Positions 59,798 to 64,000 of a stretch of 64,000 nt of DNA are shown piece after piece. Numbering within the stretch: position 1 is the first letter of the stretch; the number at the start of each line of letters is the position of its first letter. The notes below the pieces were generated by a model. It made no database searches. It saw only the letters and a list, made by a program, of their open reading frames with translations, and was not told the origin of the DNA. The position numbers were made by a program, and so were the translations under genes. The stretch is taken from the NCBI GenBank assembly GCA_031289775.1, contig JAITOY010000022.1, positions 1 through 64,000 of the forward strand, given 5' to 3'. The stretch comes from Synergistaceae bacterium. Its GTDB lineage: Bacteria; Synergistota; Synergistia; Synergistales; Synergistaceae.

Positions 59798-62700
59798 TCA
59801 TTCCGTCACTTTTTTTTGTCCGAGAAATCTGACGGATACCTCGATCAGTTTTTCTATCTCCAGCGGCTTGGAGAGATGTGCGTTCATTCCGTGAACGAGC
59901 GCTTTGTCTATATCCTCCTTGAAAGCGTTAGCAGTGAGCGCCACTATGGGTACGCTTCGCGCGTCCGAGCGCTCGAACGCGCGTATTGCCGAGGCTGCCG
60001 AGTAGCCGTCCATCTTCGGCATCTGCACGTCCATGAATATTATGTCGTAAGTGTTTTCGTCGGATTCGCTGAATATCTTGACCGCGTCCTCTCCGTCCTC
60101 CGCTTCGTCTATCGTCATCCCAGTGAACTCCAGCAAGTCCATGGCGATTATGCGGTTGATGGAGACGTCGTCGACGAGAAGAGCTTTTTTGCCCTTGAAA
60201 ATATCCGTCGCGTCGATCGTCTCCGCGACCTCCGGCAGGGCGTATTCGGATTCGTTGAGCCAGACGGCGAAACTGAAAGAGCTTCCCTCTCCTGGCGTGC
60301 TTTTTATGGCGATATCCCCTTCAAAGAGCTGTACAATCCGCCGGCTGATAGCGAGGCCAAGCCCGGTTCCGCCGTATTGTCTCGATATGTTCGCGCCCCC
60401 CTGTTCAAACGGCTGGAACAGGTTGGACATCGCTTCATTCGAGATCCCTATTCCCGTGTCTTTTACCGTAAATTCAATGAGCGAGCTACCGGTGCGTCTG
60501 TCAATGCGCTCGATCCTGAATTCCACCCTGCCGCACTCTGGGGTGAACTTGACTGCGTTGCCCAACAGGTTGATCAGCACTTGCCTCAGGCGCAGGGAGT
60601 CGCTGATGAATGTCGATGGGGAGAACGATTCGAAAAACGTGCCGAAAGTTATGTTCTTTTCGTCGCAACGTGGTTTTATGATGCCGGCGACTGTGTTCGC
60701 CAGCCTTGTGATCGCCATCGCTTCCTCGGAGAGTACTATCTTTCCGGCCTCTATTTTCGAGATGTCCAGAATGTCGTTCAGAAGACCCAAAAGATGCTGC
60801 GACGAGGATTCTATCTGGCGCACGTTCGACATTACCTCGTCCATGCCGCCTATGTCATCCAGAGTCCCCTTCATGACGCCGAGTTTCCTCTTCACTATGT
60901 TCGTCATGCCGATTATAGCGTTCATCGGAGTGCGTATTTCGTGGCTCATGCGGGCGAGGAACTCGCCCTTATGCTCGTTCGCCCTGTTGGCGTCCGCGAC
61001 GGCGTCTTCCAGCTCGATCTGGGTCTCGCGCAGCTCGTTTTCTATCGCGACACGCGCGGAGACGTCGCGGGCGACGCCTAGAAGTCCCGCAAGGAGGCCG
61101 TTTACGTCGTAAATTGGCGTTCTGACGGAGTCGAGCGTCTCCTCGTGTCCGTCGGCGAAGCGCGCGATATCCTCTGTGTATAGGGGGGATGGAGACTTAA
61201 TCGCGTCCGCGTCGTTTTTCTTGAACGTCACCGCAGCCTCCGGCTGCAACACTTCGTCAGATGTGCGCCCAACGACCTCGGCCGACGGTTTGCCGACGAA
61301 CGCCGAAAAGCGCGGATTGACGGCGAGGTACTTGCCCTGCGTGTCCGCGTACCAGATCAGATCCGGAGTGGAGGAGAAGATAGTGTCGAGCAGCATCCTC
61401 TGCTCCTCCGTCTTTTTTTGCTGCCTCGCTATCTCTGTGACGTCGGTGGAGACTATTATGTAGCCGATTTTTTTGCCGTTTTTGTCGGTGAGGTACGACG
61501 CTGTCCCCTTGAAATAGGTTTCTCCGTCCTCTATGTAATAGACTTCCGCCTCCCTGTCGTCTATCAGGGCGGTGATGGGGCAGTATATCGAATATGCCGG
61601 GTAAATGCTGTTTTCGCTGTATGACGACCCGACAACATCCTCGAGGGTTTTGTTGCCGTGAACGAGTCCGTATGCGTTCATATAGATGATCTTGCGGTTC
61701 ATATCCGTGATGCAAAGGGGTCCAGTGACGCTTTCGACCAGGCTGTCGGCCATCTCATCGAACGAGTCGGCGAGAGTGCCGAGCTCGTCCTTGACTGGCG
61801 CGTCGAAGCGGAACTGGCGCTCGCCTGCGCGGAAGCGTGAAATTCCGCTTATGAGTTTTGTGATGCTGCCGGTGAAGATGGACGCCATCCAGATAGCTAT
61901 CATCACGACCAGGACGATCATGATGCCTGCGGACATCATGATCTGGGTTGTCGTGTTCATGAGGTTTTCCGTGATCGCTGATTGCGTCGCTTTCGCCGCA
62001 TAGGATATCTCACTGTCCGCAGCCGATATCAGCGATCCAATCTTCTTCTCCGTCTCCTTCGCCGGGTGTTGGAAGTCATCGAGGCCAGCGCCGATGGTAA
62101 CGAAACCGAACCCTCGCTTCGAATCGCCGTAATGCCCAGTGTAATAGGGGATTGCGGCGGCAGTTGTCAGCTTTGTGAGTCCGCTCCAGAGTATCACAAA
62201 CGATCCGGAGCCGCCCTCAGCCGTGAGGTCGAACCACCCGGTACACTGAGGGGCGAAGTTGAGATAACGGCCGTCAAGTCCAACGAGGCCCATTTCGGTC
62301 AGCGTCTGAGCCGGTTTTTTGCTCACCGATTGCCCGACAAACGTTGGCTGATCCTTTATGAATTCGACGTAGCTCTTCCCGCTTGCCTGCCACGCCTCGT
62401 AAATGCTCGTCTCGAGCCACGGAATCTGGGGCTCGCCGGTTTTCGGGTCGAACCCTGTGATCGAGTGATGCCTTGGGTGACAGATGCTGCGGCATTTGTA
62501 GTCCCATATAAAGGCGTAGTTGCCGCCGTAGGCGCTTGGCAGTTGAGTGTAACGCTCCCCGGTCGGCATAAGGTGATCCGTGAACTCCATTATATGGTCG
62601 TGGTCGAGTGCGAGAGTGACGTAGCCCACGATGCGGTCGTCGCTTACGACGGGCGTAGCCCAGCGGACTAAACCTTCGAAGCGCTTGCCGTTAGGGTTTT

Positions 62701-63577
62701 CCATTCCGGCATACGCCTCCTCCTGAGGGAGGAAATCGAGCCCGCGCTTTGCGACGTTTTCCGGCGTGTACATGCCGATGAAGCGCGATGGGACATACGC
62801 TCCTATAACGTCGGATACATAAATCTCGCCAGGGCGCAACTCCTTGAGATCCTCAAAGTACGTCTCCGACTTGACGTAAGTGTTCAGCCTGTCTGAGACG
62901 TTTTTCAGGGCTGGATCCATGCGGGGCGAAGTGACTGTCTTTACGAGTTCGTTCCCGTCGAGGTCGATAAATGTCGCCTCGAGATAGAGCGGGCGTTTTT
63001 CATATTCAAAGGCGTCCGGTTCTCGGTAGCGGAAGCTGAGGTCGTTCTCCCTGTTGGAGGAGAAGACGCTCCCCGCCGTCAGATTTGGGCTCGACTTTGT
63101 GACAGGGATCCATGAGGCGCCATTCGCGGCCAGCTCCCAGTCGCCATTTTTTATGAGCTTGGCAAGCCTGCTCTCGATAAAATACCCGTAGTTCTCCTCT
63201 GACGGGCCCAGCATCGCGATGGAGAGTATATCGTCGTCGCGCCCGTACAGGAAGCCGGCGACCCTCTGAGCCGTGTCCGTAGTCATGCGCTCTATGTCTT
63301 CAGTGGCGCGGGCGTTCATCGCCTCCACTGAGTCGTCGACGGCTATCTTGCCTGTGCGAGTGAGAGAGTCGTTCATCTTAGCGGCGAGCTCCTGCGTGCG
63401 CATACCGAGTTCGCTGCCCAGAAGTCCGAACTGTCTCCACGCGATGTACGTGAGCAGCACAAGCGGTATGACCTTTATGAGAAGAAAAATTATGATTAGT
63501 TTTGCCCGCATCCCGAAGCCCATCTTAGAAAGGAAACTCCCGAAAAACATCGTTACGGAACGAGTGGTTTTATTCAC
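59798..63577 (-). CDS. large hybrid sensor histidine kinase (Cache-HAMP-PAS-HisKA-REC)
   Basis: 1,259 residues. A first membrane helix at about 26-46, then a ~500-residue extracytoplasmic double Cache sensor (HYGDSKRGFGFVTIGAGLDD near its end), a second helix at about 545-565, HAMP (about 567-620), and two PAS domains (DITDMNRKIIYMN..., then SSTPDLIWYADTQGKYLAVN). HisKA has ARMSHEIRTPMNAIIGMTNI (His about 880). The HATPase shows VKDTGIGISNEAMSNLFQPF and GTGLGLAISRRIV. A receiver follows, with its Asp in IIFMDVQMPKMDG (about 1184). No Hpt is present, so an external Hpt protein or the neighbouring kinase's Hpt may be used. The dCache suggests small-molecule, perhaps amino-acid, sensing. Confidence 0.93.
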   Translation of the reverse strand: MNKTTRSVTMFFGSFLSKMGFGMRAKLIIIFLLIKVIPLVLLTYIAWRQFGLLGSELGMRTQELAAKMNDSLTRTGKIAVDDSVEAMNARATEDIERMTTDTAQRVAGFLYGRDDDILSIAMLGPSEENYGYFIESRLAKLIKNGDWELAANGASWIPVTKSSPNLTAGSVFSSNRENDLSFRYREPDAFEYEKRPLYLEATFIDLDGNELVKTVTSPRMDPALKNVSDRLNTYVKSETYFEDLKELRPGEIYVSDVIGAYVPSRFIGMYTPENVAKRGLDFLPQEEAYAGMENPNGKRFEGLVRWATPVVSDDRIVGYVTLALDHDHIMEFTDHLMPTGERYTQLPSAYGGNYAFIWDYKCRSICHPRHHSITGFDPKTGEPQIPWLETSIYEAWQASGKSYVEFIKDQPTFVGQSVSKKPAQTLTEMGLVGLDGRYLNFAPQCTGWFDLTAEGGSGSFVILWSGLTKLTTAAAIPYYTGHYGDSKRGFGFVTIGAGLDDFQHPAKETEKKIGSLISAADSEISYAAKATQSAITENLMNTTTQIMMSAGIMIVLVVMIAIWMASIFTGSITKLISGISRFRAGERQFRFDAPVKDELGTLADSFDEMADSLVESVTGPLCITDMNRKIIYMNAYGLVHGNKTLEDVVGSSYSENSIYPAYSIYCPITALIDDREAEVYYIEDGETYFKGTASYLTDKNGKKIGYIIVSTDVTEIARQQKKTEEQRMLLDTIFSSTPDLIWYADTQGKYLAVNPRFSAFVGKPSAEVVGRTSDEVLQPEAAVTFKKNDADAIKSPSPLYTEDIARFADGHEETLDSVRTPIYDVNGLLAGLLGVARDVSARVAIENELRETQIELEDAVADANRANEHKGEFLARMSHEIRTPMNAIIGMTNIVKRKLGVMKGTLDDIGGMDEVMSNVRQIESSSQHLLGLLNDILDISKIEAGKIVLSEEAMAITRLANTVAGIIKPRCDEKNITFGTFFESFSPSTFISDSLRLRQVLINLLGNAVKFTPECGRVEFRIERIDRRTGSSLIEFTVKDTGIGISNEAMSNLFQPFEQGGANISRQYGGTGLGLAISRRIVQLFEGDIAIKSTPGEGSSFSFAVWLNESEYALPEVAETIDATDIFKGKKALLVDDVSINRIIAMDLLEFTGMTIDEAEDGEDAVKIFSESDENTYDIIFMDVQMPKMDGYSAASAIRAFERSDARSVPIVALTANAFKEDIDKALVHGMNAHLSKPLEIEKLIEVSVRFLGQKKVTE

Positions 63578-63661
63578 AGATTCTCAGCCCTTTTCCCGCT
63601 TTATGGAGACGTCGGATCCTTAAAAACATATCAACCATTCCATCAGTGCAAAAAATCGCCC

Positions 63662-63693
63662 GAAAAAAGCCGCACCTAAAAACAAACGCGGCG
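63662..63693 (-). terminator. intrinsic terminator of the gene at the right edge
   Basis: Minus strand GCCGC (63692-63688), 14-base loop, GCGGC (63673-63669), followed by TTTTTT (63668-63663). It lies about 80 bases after the small gene at the right edge and before the large kinase gene. Confidence 0.7.
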
Positions 63694-63771
63694 ATTTTCA
63701 GTGATCCGTGATCAACGGGGAAAAAGGCGCTAACTATTATACATTCATTATTTGGGATTTTGACGATATCA

Positions 63772-63990
63772 CTAACAGTAAAACGCGGCCGCCGTGAGTT
63801 CCTCGGGCATGAGTTTCTGTTCGCGGGCGGATTTGATCGCGTACAGGTAATGCCTCGCGTCGCATATCATTCCCTCCATCGCCATCATGTCCCTTGAGCT
63901 GAGAAACATCTTCGAGTGCAACTGCCAGAAAAGTTCGACCAGGTGCGAGGGATCGTCCATAACGAAACAGGCCATGCGTTTGTTTTTCAC
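63772..63990 (-). CDS. small protein of unknown function, possibly cut by the window edge
   Basis: 72 residues if begun at GTG 63990; the frame remains open to the edge, so the real start may lie outside. It reads CFVMDDPSHLVELFWQLHSK, then SSRDMMAMEGMICDARHYLY, helical with many Met. No SD can be assessed and no family is recognised. It is followed by a good terminator, which supports it being a real gene end. Confidence 0.45.
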   Translation of the reverse strand: MKNKRMACFVMDDPSHLVELFWQLHSKMFLSSRDMMAMEGMICDARHYLYAIKSAREQKLMPEELTAAAFYC

Positions 63991-64000
63991 GATGTCGACG

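Noticed and set aside
59816-61081. Plus-strand open frame of 421 codons
   Set aside because: Antisense to the kinase and receiver domains of the large hybrid sensor kinase.
1-64000. CRISPR arrays, prophage or restriction-modification islands
   Set aside because: No regularly spaced repeats, phage structural genes, integrases, methylases or nuclease clusters were found; only two transposase remnants are present.

Overview
The window looks like a chromosome piece from an amino-acid-fermenting, motile, diderm anaerobe, most likely a member of Synergistota. This is inference. It rests on high-GC coding, frequent TTG/GTG starts with strong Shine-Dalgarno (SD) sequences, many amino-acid and organic-acid transporters, a two-subunit glycyl-tRNA synthetase, flagellar chaperones and no sugar catabolism. 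No rRNA or phylogenetic marker was compared.

Layout. 1-662: a decayed IS1595-type transposase end, a convergent small-RNA / hydrophobic-peptide locus resembling a type I toxin-antitoxin pair, and tRNA-Leu(TAG). 724-4563 (-): moxR, DUF58 and transglutaminase operon. 4790-6057: a secreted PDZ protein and a membrane-anchored J-domain protein. 6507-16590 (+): a large SARP/BTAD-AAA regulator, a divergent urocanase, a formimidoyl-THF cyclodeaminase-like protein and a complete branched-chain-type amino-acid ABC transporter. 16686-21330 (+): two-subunit aconitase X and a TRAP transporter. 21363-23728 (-): thiD-thiE-tenA behind a TPP riboswitch with its own terminator.

23744-28225 (-): a tiny ORF, a secreted protein of unknown function and a UPF0182 membrane protein. 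28409-34185: a small possible helix-turn-helix protein, a DeaD-like RNA helicase with a long leader, and glyQS with a clear promoter. 34311-41818 (-): a secreted unknown, then uvrB-uvrA-rlmB-HD-GYP regulator as one tight cluster. 42003-43936 (+): acyl-CoA dehydrogenase and a TtcA-like PP-loop enzyme. 43948-47748 (-): aminotransferase, sodium/solute symporter and D-2-hydroxyacid dehydrogenase, preceded by a 28-codon ORF with tandem Cys codons. 47866-48185: a decayed IS1380-type transposase. 49093-53273 (+): NhaC antiporter, saccharopine dehydrogenase-like enzyme and YjiH-type membrane protein. 53483-63990 (-): two hybrid sensor kinases flanking a serpin, an M48 protease and flgN/fliS.

Functionally the window is dominated by uptake and breakdown of amino acids and hydroxy acids: liv, TRAP, SSS and NhaC transport, a urocanase-like step, an AcnX dehydratase, aminotransferase plus hydroxyacid dehydrogenase, and a saccharopine dehydrogenase-like enzyme. 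Household repair and translation genes and envelope/motility signalling make up the rest. The most noteworthy items are the frameshifted hydrophobic peptide with its convergent RNA (about 200-425), the divergent urocanase operon, the AcnX-TRAP cluster, and the small Cys-Cys ORF ahead of the aminotransferase.
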